Positions 14,247-22,054 of a DNA stretch of 64,000 nt are shown here, in pieces (position 1 is the first letter of the stretch; each line of letters starts with the position of its first letter). The position numbers were made by a program, and so were the translations under genes. The stretch covers positions 930,001 to 994,000 of the forward strand of contig CAVRKA010000004.1 in assembly GCA_963722175.1 (NCBI GenBank). Reading direction: 5' to 3'. The notes beneath the pieces are model-generated. The model searched no databases, was not told the DNA's origin, and saw only the letters and a program-made list of their open reading frames with translations. The stretch is from WHSW01 sp963722175. GTDB taxonomy: Bacteria; Actinomycetota; Thermoleophilia; Solirubrobacterales; 70-9.

Positions 14247-15494
14247 GTGGTGCGCCTGCGCCGATTCGCGATCCTCGCCGCGGCCGCGGCGAGCCTGGCT
14301 CTGCCGAGCTCGGCCGCGGCGCAGGACGTGACCATCGACGAGGCGCTCGACGAGGTCGAGATCGCCCGGGAGCTCTCCGATCAGGCTGTCGACGCGACCC
14401 GGGCGGGTGACCGCGAGCGCGGCTACGAGCTCGCGCGTGAGGCGTACCTCGAGCACTTCGAGTACACCGAGGTCCCGCTGCGCCTGCGCGACCCGAACCT
14501 CGTTCTGGACCTCGAGTTCGACTTCGCCGACTTCCGCGACGGGATCCGCGACGGCGCACCGGTGAGCGAGGTCGAGAAGGCTGAGCGCACGGTCCAGAGC
14601 GGGCTCGACGACGTCCAGCGGGCGCTGACCGAGAAGGGGGTCGCGGCGCCGCTGGTCGCATTCGGATTCTCGTTCTCGATCCTCTTCCGCGAGGGGCTCG
14701 AGGCGGTGCTGCTGATCGCGATCCTGCTCGGCTCGCTGGAGGCCGCCCGGGCCGCGAACTACCGGCGGCCGCTCGCCTGGGGCGCGGGTGCCGCAGTCGC
14801 CGCGACCGCGGTCACCTTCGCGCTCTCGATGACCGTGATCGAGCTGGCGCCGGTGAGCCGGGAGGTGCTCGAGGCGGCCGCAGCGCTGCTCGCGGTCGTC
14901 GTCCTGTTCATGGTCACGTTCTGGCTCGTCTCGCGGCTCGAGCAGCGGCGCTGGATGGAGTTCATGCGCTCGCGGGTCTCGGCCGCGGTCGCCACCGGCG
15001 GGGTGATCGCCTTCGCGGGCCTTGGCTTCACGGCGATCTATCGCGAGGGCTTCGAGACGGTGCTCTTCTACCAGGCGCTGACCCTCTACGCGGAGGGGCT
15101 GATGCTCTGGGTGGCGCTCGGGGCCGCGGTCGCGGCCGCCGCGCTCGGCGGGGTCGGCTACGCGATCTTCGTGCTCGGCAAGAAGCTGCCGATCAAGCCG
15201 CTGCTGATCACCGGCGCGGCGATCCTGTTGCTGCTCTCGGTCGCCTTCGCCGGCAACGCGGTGCGCTCGCTGCAGTCGGTCGACGTGATCGGCGCGACCC
15301 CGATCGATGACAGCTGGGCGCGGCTGCCGATCTTCCTCGCCGAGCTCACGGGGATTCATCCGACCGTGCAGGGGATCGCCGTCCAGGCATCGCTGCTGGC
15401 CGTCTACGCGGCCGGCGCGGTCTGGGTGTTCGCGATCCGCCCCGCGCGCCAGCGGCGCACGGGCAGGCTGGCGGAGGAGGGCGTCCGCACGTGA
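14247..15494 (+). CDS. FTR1/EfeU-family iron permease with extracytoplasmic N-terminal domain
   Basis: The 415-residue protein has a signal-like N-terminus, an extracytoplasmic helical domain (about 27-135) and then about seven membrane helices. The two FTR1 iron-binding motifs are REGLE (148-152) and REGFE (266-270). FTR1 proteins move ferric iron, usually with a partner oxidase or EfeO/EfeB. None of those partners is present; the preceding lipoprotein may take that role. The start GTG 14247 is 3 nt after the lipoprotein gene. The stop overlaps the next start (GTGA), so the genes form one iron-boxed operon. Confidence 0.88.
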   Translation: MVRLRRFAILAAAAASLALPSSAAAQDVTIDEALDEVEIARELSDQAVDATRAGDRERGYELAREAYLEHFEYTEVPLRLRDPNLVLDLEFDFADFRDGIRDGAPVSEVEKAERTVQSGLDDVQRALTEKGVAAPLVAFGFSFSILFREGLEAVLLIAILLGSLEAARAANYRRPLAWGAGAAVAATAVTFALSMTVIELAPVSREVLEAAAALLAVVVLFMVTFWLVSRLEQRRWMEFMRSRVSAAVATGGVIAFAGLGFTAIYREGFETVLFYQALTLYAEGLMLWVALGAAVAAAALGGVGYAIFVLGKKLPIKPLLITGAAILLLLSVAFAGNAVRSLQSVDVIGATPIDDSWARLPIFLAELTGIHPTVQGIAVQASLLAVYAAGAVWVFAIRPARQRRTGRLAEEGVRT

Positions 15495-17665
15495 GCTCCC
15501 CCGCCGTCACCGCCCCCGCCGCCGAGGCGGCCACCCGGGCCGGACTGCGGGTCGGCGTCGACGTCGGTGGCACGTTCACGAAGGCCGTGGCGCTCGATCA
15601 CGACGACCTGCGGCTGCGCGCCCAGGCCGTGGTCCCGACGACCCACGACGCGGAGACGGGGGTCACCCAGGGGGTGGTCCAGGCGCTCGGGCAGCTGCTC
15701 GACGACCTCGGCGAAGACCGCTCCGGGATCGCCCTGGTCGCCTTCTCGACCACGCAGGCGATGAACGCGCTGCTCGAGGGCGACGTCGCGACGGTCGGCG
15801 TGATCGGCCTCGGCTCGGCGCCCGACCTGCGGGTGGCCAGACGGCGGACCAGGGTCGGCGAGATCGACCTCGCCCCCGGTCGCGCGCTGCGCACCGAGCA
15901 CGAGTTCCTCGATGCGACGCGCGGCCTCGACGATGCGGCGATCGACGCCGCCCTCGAGCGCCTGATCGCCCTCGGATGCACCTCGATCGCGGTGTCGGGG
16001 GCGTTCGCCGTCGACGCGCCCGAGCACGAGCTGGCGGTGGTCGAGCGCGCCGCGCGGCTCGGGATGCCTGCCTGTGCCGGCCACGACCTCTCCGGCGCCT
16101 ACGGGCTCGAGACGCGGACCGTCAGCGCCGCGATCAACGCCGCGATCCTGCCGGTGGTCGAGCGCACGGCGACGCTGGTCCGCCACGGGCTGGCGCGGGC
16201 CGGGGTCGAGGCGCCGCTGCTCGTCCTGCGCGGCGACGGTGGCGCGATGGGCGCCGACGCCTTCCGCCGCCGCCCCTCGTTCACGGTCGGCTCCGGGCCG
16301 GCCGCCGGGGTCGCGGCGGCCCTCCACCGCGTCGGGGCCTGCGACGCGATCGTCGTCGAGTGCGGCGGCACGAGCACGAACGTCTCGGTGATCAAGCACG
16401 GCCGGCCGGTGCTGCGCTCGATCAAGGTGATGGGGCGGCCGACCGCGATCCGCTCGATCGACAGCTGGGTTGTCGGCGCCGCGGGTGGGAGCATGCCGGT
16501 GCTCGGTCGCCGACGCGTCGACGAGACCGGGCCGCGAAGCGCCCACCTGGCGGGCCTCGAGTACGCGGCGTTTGCCGCTCCCGAGGCCCTGCGCGGGGCC
16601 CGCGTCGAGCGGATCGCGCCGCGCCCGGGCGACCCCGACCGCTACGCGGTGATCGAGGCGGATGGCGGGCGCTTCGCGCTCACCGCGACCTGCGCCGCGA
16701 ACGCGCTCGGGCTGGTCGCCGAGGGGACCCACGCTCACGGCTCGCGCGAGGCCGCGCTGGCCGGGTTCGAGGCGCTGGCGCCGGCGATCCGCGAGCGCGA
16801 CGCCGAGCATGCCGCCCGGGCGGTGCTCGACGGCGCCCTGGCGAAGATTGCGGCCGCGGTCGATGACGCCGCGAGCGCGCACGAGCTCGGGCCGGAGGTG
16901 CCGCTGATCGCGCTCGGCGGATCGGCCGAGGCGCTGGTCCCCGAGCTCGCACGCCGCCTGGGGCGCCCGGTGACGCGCCCCAGCGATCCTGAGGTCCTGT
17001 CGTCGATCGGCGCCGCCGTCTCGCTGGTTCGGGCGGAGGTTGCGCGGGCGCCCGGAGCCGCGCGGTCGAACGGTGATCGCAGCGAGGCGGCCGAGGCCCG
17101 GCTGGCGATCGTCCACGAGGCCGAGCGCGCCTGCGTCGAGGCCGGTGCGGCGCCTGGAACCGTTTCGGTCGAGACCAGCTTCGACCCCGATCACGGCCTG
17201 ATGCGGGCCGTGGCGACCGGGGCGGTGGCCCTCGAGGCCGGCGCCGCCGGCCGGCGGATCGCCTCGTTCGAGGTCCGCCGCGAGGCTGCCGCCGCGGCGC
17301 TCGACGTTCCGGCGGACGAGCTCGAGCCGCTCGCCGCGGAGGAGTTCTACGGCGTCTACGCCGGGCGTCGCAACGGCCGCCGCCCGGTCGCCGTCGTCGA
17401 CGCGCTCGGGGGCGTGCCGCTCGCCGAGGAGCGCGCGGACGTGGTCGCCGGCGAGGGGGGCGACTTCCTCACCGCGCTCGAGCGGGCGGTCGACGCGGCC
17501 TCGACCCACCTCGGGATCACCTCGATCCTGCCGCGGGTGACACTGCTCGCCGGGCCGACGATGCTCGACCTCTCAGACGCGCGCCGTGGTGATGAGATCC
17601 ACCGCGCCGCCGCCCGCGCGATCGCCGACCACCCGGGTCAGGCCGCCGCGGTGATCGCCCGCTAG
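15491..17665 (+). CDS. Hydantoinase/oxoprolinase-family (HyuA-like) protein
   Basis: The 724-residue protein starts with the ATP-binding motif RVGVDVGGTFTKAVALD (about 20-36) of the acetate/sugar-kinase-like fold. It continues with AFSTTQAMNALLEGD, LRGDGGAMG and ECGGTSTNVSVIK, all typical of hydantoinase A/oxoprolinase proteins. These enzymes perform ATP-dependent opening of cyclic imides or carboxylation of ketones, usually with a HyuB partner. No hyuB is present. Its coupling to an iron permease (GTGA overlap at 15491-15494) is unusual and its substrate is unknown. Confidence 0.82.
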   Translation: MSSPAVTAPAAEAATRAGLRVGVDVGGTFTKAVALDHDDLRLRAQAVVPTTHDAETGVTQGVVQALGQLLDDLGEDRSGIALVAFSTTQAMNALLEGDVATVGVIGLGSAPDLRVARRRTRVGEIDLAPGRALRTEHEFLDATRGLDDAAIDAALERLIALGCTSIAVSGAFAVDAPEHELAVVERAARLGMPACAGHDLSGAYGLETRTVSAAINAAILPVVERTATLVRHGLARAGVEAPLLVLRGDGGAMGADAFRRRPSFTVGSGPAAGVAAALHRVGACDAIVVECGGTSTNVSVIKHGRPVLRSIKVMGRPTAIRSIDSWVVGAAGGSMPVLGRRRVDETGPRSAHLAGLEYAAFAAPEALRGARVERIAPRPGDPDRYAVIEADGGRFALTATCAANALGLVAEGTHAHGSREAALAGFEALAPAIRERDAEHAARAVLDGALAKIAAAVDDAASAHELGPEVPLIALGGSAEALVPELARRLGRPVTRPSDPEVLSSIGAAVSLVRAEVARAPGAARSNGDRSEAAEARLAIVHEAERACVEAGAAPGTVSVETSFDPDHGLMRAVATGAVALEAGAAGRRIASFEVRREAAAAALDVPADELEPLAAEEFYGVYAGRRNGRRPVAVVDALGGVPLAEERADVVAGEGGDFLTALERAVDAASTHLGITSILPRVTLLAGPTMLDLSDARRGDEIHRAAARAIADHPGQAAAVIAR

Positions 17666-17771
17666 TAGTGCCGACTCACGCAACCACGCCCCGGTCTGAC
17701 GGCGTCTGGGCGCGCCTGGCCACGCCCAGCCCCGCGTCAGAGCCGGCGCGTACTTGCGGGAGGCGGCACTA
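17666..17771 (+). repeat. Nested inverted-repeat element
   Basis: The whole gap between two genes forms three nested perfect inverted repeats: TAGTGCCG (17666-17673) with CGGCACTA (17764-17771); TCTGACG (17695-17701) with CGTCAGA (17735-17741); and CTGGGCG (17706-17712) with CGCCCAG (17723-17729). The arms are nearly symmetric. The outer ends recur, fused together, at 34029-34046. It could be a structured RNA, an attenuator or a small mobile palindrome. GGGAGG for the next gene lies inside it. Confidence 0.5.
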
Positions 17772-18242
17772 GTGTCGCTGTACCGCGAGGCGAGGCGGTC
17801 CAGGGCCCGGACGGCGCTCGTGGTCGTCGTGGTCGCGCTGCTCGCCGGATTGGGCGGCTACCTGCTCGGCCGGGAGACGGCGCCCGAGCCGACGCTCTCC
17901 GAGTTGATCCCCGACGCCCGCGAGCAGGCACGCCCGGCTCTGAGCTCGCTCGAGCTGGTCGAGATCGAGTACGCGCAGGGGGTCGACGCGTCCGGCGACG
18001 TGGCGGCGCCGACCGAGCTCGAGGCTGCCGGCGACCATGCCGCCGCCGCCGCCGCGGCGCTCGACGCCGCGGGTGACTTGAGCGCGGTGGATCCGGCGGG
18101 GATCGACGCCGCCGCCGGGGCGATCGCGGAGCTCCAGGCGGCGATCCGCGCCGAGGCGACCCAGGCGGAGGTCCGGTCCCTGGTTGCCGACGCCCGCGCC
18201 GCGGTCGAGGATCTGCTCGGCGGTCCCTCCGGCGCCGGCTAG
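17772..18242 (+). CDS. Small membrane-anchored protein of the iron locus
   Basis: The 156-residue protein has a basic N-terminus, one membrane helix (TALVVVVVALLAGLGGYLLG, about 15-34) and an Ala/Glu-rich helical exterior. Residues such as AAIRAEATQAEVRSLVADARAAVEDL echo the SGAP-x-x-EVE-x-L...A-x-L ending of the lipoprotein and FTR1 exterior domains upstream, so it may be a third divergent member. GTG 17772 is used because GGGAGG lies 8 nt before it. It follows the hydantoinase-family gene across the nested repeat. Function is unknown; an iron-binding role is inference. Confidence 0.62.
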   Translation: MSLYREARRSRARTALVVVVVALLAGLGGYLLGRETAPEPTLSELIPDAREQARPALSSLELVEIEYAQGVDASGDVAAPTELEAAGDHAAAAAAALDAAGDLSAVDPAGIDAAAGAIAELQAAIRAEATQAEVRSLVADARAAVEDLLGGPSGAG

Positions 18243-18292
18243 GACTCCCCGGAGCCGTCCGTAGAATCGGCCGTCGGCCGACCTACGAATAG

Positions 18293-19105
18293 ATGCTCGT
18301 CCTGCTCACAAACGACGACGGAATCGGCGCCCGCGGGCTCCACGAGCTGCGGCGCGCGCTCGGCGAGCTCGACGGCGTCGAGGTCCGGGTGATCGCCCCG
18401 CACACGAACCGCAGCGGCACCGCGCGCAGCATCACGACCCGCTCGCCGATCTGGGTCGAGGAGGTCGAGTTCGACGACGGGACCACCGGCTTCGCGACCG
18501 AGGGCACGCCCGTCGACTGCGTGCGCTTCGCCGACCTCGGCCTGCTCGGCGCGCGGCCCGAGCTGATCGTCTCCGGGATCAACCACGGTTCCAACCTGGG
18601 CGACGACGTCACCTATTCCGGCACCGTCGCCGCGGCCTTCGAGGGGATCGTGCTCGGCCTGCCGGGGATCGCGGTCTCCCAGCAGGCCGGCGTCGGCGGG
18701 ATGGGCTACGCGGGCCGGGAGTTCGACTTCACGTACTCGGCCGGGATCGCCCGCGAGGTGGTGCGCCGGGTGATCGACGAGGGCCTTTCGCCCTCGACGC
18801 TGATCAACATCAACTGCCCGGCGGGGGAGCCCGACGGGATCGAGGTCGCCAGGCTCGGCAAGCGCCTCTACGACGACGAGCTGAAGCTCGTCGAGACGGA
18901 CGAGGGGCGCCGGCGCTACAAGATCTACGGCTTCGAGCCGTCGCACGAGGACGAACCCGGCACCGACCTGAACGTGGTCGCCGCGGGGCGCGTCGCGATC
19001 ACGCCGATCCACTTCGACCTCACCGACCACGGCGAGATCGAGCGGCTGGAGAGCTGGGACCTGGCGGCGCTCGGCGCCGAGATCGGCCTCCCGACGCCTG
19101 GATGA
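18293..19105 (+). CDS. surE: 5'/3'-nucleotidase SurE
   Basis: The 270-residue protein has the SurE N-terminal metal motif LLTNDDGIGARG (D8, D9), the second site SGINHGSNLGDDVTYSGTVAAA and the NINCPAGEPDGI segment. It removes phosphate from nucleoside monophosphates under stress or survival conditions. A -10-like TAGAAT (18262-18267) overlaps a small nested hairpin (CGTAG...CTACG enclosing GGCCG-T-CGGCC, 18260-18287) just before the ATG. The stop overlaps the ligA start (ATGA). Confidence 0.94.
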   Translation: MLVLLTNDDGIGARGLHELRRALGELDGVEVRVIAPHTNRSGTARSITTRSPIWVEEVEFDDGTTGFATEGTPVDCVRFADLGLLGARPELIVSGINHGSNLGDDVTYSGTVAAAFEGIVLGLPGIAVSQQAGVGGMGYAGREFDFTYSAGIAREVVRRVIDEGLSPSTLININCPAGEPDGIEVARLGKRLYDDELKLVETDEGRRRYKIYGFEPSHEDEPGTDLNVVAAGRVAITPIHFDLTDHGEIERLESWDLAALGAEIGLPTPG

Positions 19106-21117
19106 CTGACTCCAGCGCAGAGGAGCGCGCGGGGGAGCTGCGGCGGCTGATCGCCGAGGCGGATCACCGCTACTACGAGCTCGACGACCCGACGATCGGG
19201 GACGACACCTACGACGACCTGATGCGCGAGCTGCGCGAGCTCGAGCAGGAGGACCCGAGCCTGATCACCCCGGATTCGCCGACCCAGAGGGTCGCCGGGC
19301 GCGCGACGGACCGCTTTCCACAGGTCCGCCACGTCGAGCAGATGCTGTCGCTCGGCAACGCCCGGGGCGCGGACGAGTTCCGTGCCTGGGAGCAGCGGCT
19401 GCTGAACCGCCTCAAGCGGCTCGACATCGAGCCCGGCGAGGTCCGGTTCGTCGCCGAGCCGAAGATCGACGGCATCGCGATCTCGCTGGTGTACGAGAAC
19501 GGCGAGTTCGTCCGCGGCGCCACCCGCGGCGACGGCGTCATCGGGGAGGACGTCACCCCGAACCTGAAGACGATCAAGGCGATCCCGCACACGATCGACG
19601 ACGCACCGGAGCTGATCGAGGTCCGGGGCGAGATCTACTTCCCGCGGTCGGCCTTCGTGGAGCTCAACGAGCAGCGCGCGTCCGAGGGCCTGGCGACGTT
19701 CGCCAACCCGCGCAACGCGACCGCCGGGACCGTCCGCAATCTCGATGTCGAGGTGACCGCTTCGCGCCCGCTGTCGATGTGGAGCTACGGGATCGGCGGT
19801 ACGCGCGGGATCGAGTTCGAAAGCCATTCCGCGGAGCTCGAGTGGATGGGCGAGCGCGGCTTCCGCGTCAACGAGGACATCTCCCACCACGACGACGTCG
19901 ACTCGGTGGTCGAGCGCTGCCTGTGGTGGGAGGAGCGCCGCGAGTCGCTCGACTTCGAGATCGACGGCGTCGTGGTGAAGGTCGACCAGCGCTGGCTGTG
20001 GCGCGAGCTCGGCGTCACCGGCCGCGAGCCGCGCTGGGCGGTCGCCTGGAAGTTCCCGCCGATCACCGCGACGACGACCCTGAACAGGATCGTCTGGAAC
20101 GTCGGGCGGACCGGACGGCTGCTGCCGTTCGCGATGCTCGAGCCGGTTCACGTCGGCGGCGTCACGGTCTCCACCGCGACCCTGCACAACGAGGAGGACC
20201 TGGCGAAGAAGGACGTGCGCGAGCGCGACGAGGTCATCGTCACCCGGGCCGGCGACGTGATCCCGCAGGTGATCGCGCCGCTGATCCAGCGCCGGGAGGG
20301 CAAGCGGCTGCGCAAGGCGCGGCCGCCGAAGAAATGCCCGATCTGCGAGACGCCGACGATCAAGCCGGAGGACTCGGTCTGGACGATCTGCCCGAACCGC
20401 CGCGGCTGTCCCGGCCAGACGTTCCAGCTCGTCAAGCACTTCCGCGGCGCGATGGACATCGAGGGTCTGGGCGAGAAGAACGTGTACCGCTTCCTCGACG
20501 AGGGCCTGATCACCGACCCGGCGTCCATCTACGACCTGACCGCGGAGCGGATCGCCGAGCTCGAGGGCTTCGGCGAGACCTCGGCCGAGGCGCTGATGAC
20601 GGAGATCGAGCGCTCGAAGCAGAGCCCGTTCGGCCGCGTCCTCTACGCGCTCGGCTTGCCCGGGATCGGCTACGTGAACGCGAACGCGATCGCCGACCAT
20701 TTCGGCTCGATCGGCGCCCTGCTGAATGCCGATACCGAGGCGATCACCCAGGTCGACGGGATCGGCCCGGTGCTCGCCGAGTCGCTGCGCGAGGAGCTCG
20801 CCGACGAGGCGAACCTGGAGCTGATCGACCGCCTGCGCGAGCGCGGCCTGCGGTTCGAGCTCTCCGCCGCCGAGCGCCGCGCCGAGGGCGGGCCGCTGGA
20901 GGGCAAGACCTTCGTGCTCACCGGCACCCTCCCGGGGCTCAGCCGCGAGGAGGCGACGAAGCTGATCCGCGAGGCCGGCGGCAAGGTCACCGGCTCGGTC
21001 TCGAAGAACACCGGCTACCTGGTCGCCGGCGACAGCCCGGGCTCGAAGCTCGCGAAGGCGGAGGAGGTCGGGACGGAGATCCTCGACGAGGCGGGTCTGC
21101 GCGAGCTCTTGCCGTGA
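19102..21117 (+). CDS. ligA: NAD-dependent DNA ligase LigA
   Basis: The 671-residue enzyme seals nicks in replication and repair. Visible are domain Ia (YYELDDPTIGDDTYDDL, about 24-40), the adenylated Lys121 in AEPKIDGIA, the OB fold, a four-Cys zinc finger (KKCPICETP then CPNRRGC), helix-hairpin-helix repeats (IEGLGEKNV, GIGYVNANA, VDGIGPVLA) and a C-terminal BRCT domain (GKTFVLTGTLPGLSREEA). The second zinc pair is C-x5-C, an accepted variant. ATG 19102 is coupled to surE. Confidence 0.96.
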   Translation: MTDSSAEERAGELRRLIAEADHRYYELDDPTIGDDTYDDLMRELRELEQEDPSLITPDSPTQRVAGRATDRFPQVRHVEQMLSLGNARGADEFRAWEQRLLNRLKRLDIEPGEVRFVAEPKIDGIAISLVYENGEFVRGATRGDGVIGEDVTPNLKTIKAIPHTIDDAPELIEVRGEIYFPRSAFVELNEQRASEGLATFANPRNATAGTVRNLDVEVTASRPLSMWSYGIGGTRGIEFESHSAELEWMGERGFRVNEDISHHDDVDSVVERCLWWEERRESLDFEIDGVVVKVDQRWLWRELGVTGREPRWAVAWKFPPITATTTLNRIVWNVGRTGRLLPFAMLEPVHVGGVTVSTATLHNEEDLAKKDVRERDEVIVTRAGDVIPQVIAPLIQRREGKRLRKARPPKKCPICETPTIKPEDSVWTICPNRRGCPGQTFQLVKHFRGAMDIEGLGEKNVYRFLDEGLITDPASIYDLTAERIAELEGFGETSAEALMTEIERSKQSPFGRVLYALGLPGIGYVNANAIADHFGSIGALLNADTEAITQVDGIGPVLAESLREELADEANLELIDRLRERGLRFELSAAERRAEGGPLEGKTFVLTGTLPGLSREEATKLIREAGGKVTGSVSKNTGYLVAGDSPGSKLAKAEEVGTEILDEAGLRELLP

Positions 21118-21142
21118 GCGGTCGCTCCGGGGCGCCAGGTTC

Positions 21143-21148
21143 TACGCT
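21143..21148 (+). promoter_or_regulatory. -10 box for leaderless methyltransferase transcript
   Basis: TACGCT ends 7 nt before the ATG at 21156, the TANNNT-N7-ATG spacing of leaderless transcripts. No Shine-Dalgarno sequence is present. Confidence 0.4.
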
Positions 21149-21155
21149 CGCGCGC

Positions 21156-22046
21156 ATGTCCACGCTCCGCGAGGCGGGACGGCGGCTGCGAGCCGGCGTC
21201 GGCGGGATGCTCCCCGAGCGGGCGCGCTACCTGATCTGGCAGCGGGCGGTACCCCGGCTAGGGCTGGCCCGGGCGCTGGGCCACCGGCTGCCGGAGCCGA
21301 TCGACCTCTCACGGCTGGCGCTGATCGTCGAGTGGCCGGAGGAGGTGTTGCACGACGCCGTGGAGCTGGAGCGGCGGCTTTGGGACCTCGGCGTCAACGA
21401 CGAGATCGCGCACGTCCTCCCGGCCGAGCGCCGCGCCGCCACCGGCGAGGGCCTGCGATTCACCCAGTTCCCCAACCAGTTCGCCCGGTATCTGGTCGCG
21501 ATCGGCGAGCTCGGCGTCCGTTCGTACGCTGAGATCGGCGTGGACCACGGGGGCACCTTCCTGATCACCACGACCTACCTCAGCCGGCTCGGGCCGGTCG
21601 AGCGCGCGACCGCGATCGACCGCTTCGAGGTCCCGGCGCTGCGCGAGCACCCGGGACCGGCGCGGACCACGGACGTGATCCGTGCCGACAGCACGTCCCG
21701 CCGCGTCGCCGGCTACATCGCCGACCGTGGCCCGTTCGATCTGGTGCTGATCGACGGCGACCACTCGGAGGAGGGCTGCAGGCGCGACCTCGAGCTCGTC
21801 CGTCCTCACGCCGGCGCGATCGCTTTCCACGACATCGTCGGCCAGAACACGCCGGGCGTGCGCGCCGCCTGGGGGTCGATTCGCCGCGACCACGCCGACG
21901 AGTACGAGCTGCACGAGTTCACCGCTCAGTACCCGGAGACCGCCGAGGCGCTCGGGGGCGGCACCGCACTCGGGATCGGGCTGGCGGTGCGCCGCGGGGG
22001 CGCGCCCTCCCGCTCGGCTCGTGACGAGATCCTGACTCGCGCGTAG
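21156..22046 (+). CDS. Class I SAM-dependent methyltransferase (Methyltransf_24-like)
   Basis: The 296-residue protein contains the SAM-binding motif I YAEIGVDHGGTFLI (about 128-141) and the motif DLVLIDGDHSEEGCRRDLELV (about 197-217) followed by GAIAFHDIVG. This arrangement is typical of Methyltransf_24/cephalosporin-hydroxylase-like proteins, often used for sugars or small molecules. No substrate can be assigned. It starts 38 nt after ligA with its own -10 box and reads towards the beta-propeller gene. Confidence 0.78.
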   Translation: MSTLREAGRRLRAGVGGMLPERARYLIWQRAVPRLGLARALGHRLPEPIDLSRLALIVEWPEEVLHDAVELERRLWDLGVNDEIAHVLPAERRAATGEGLRFTQFPNQFARYLVAIGELGVRSYAEIGVDHGGTFLITTTYLSRLGPVERATAIDRFEVPALREHPGPARTTDVIRADSTSRRVAGYIADRGPFDLVLIDGDHSEEGCRRDLELVRPHAGAIAFHDIVGQNTPGVRAAWGSIRRDHADEYELHEFTAQYPETAEALGGGTALGIGLAVRRGGAPSRSARDEILTRA

Positions 22047-22054
22047 TGGGGTAG

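Noticed and set aside
15404..17509. 701-codon reverse-strand frame
   Set aside because: It shadows the HyuA-like gene, whose own frame has coherent ATP-binding and domain motifs.
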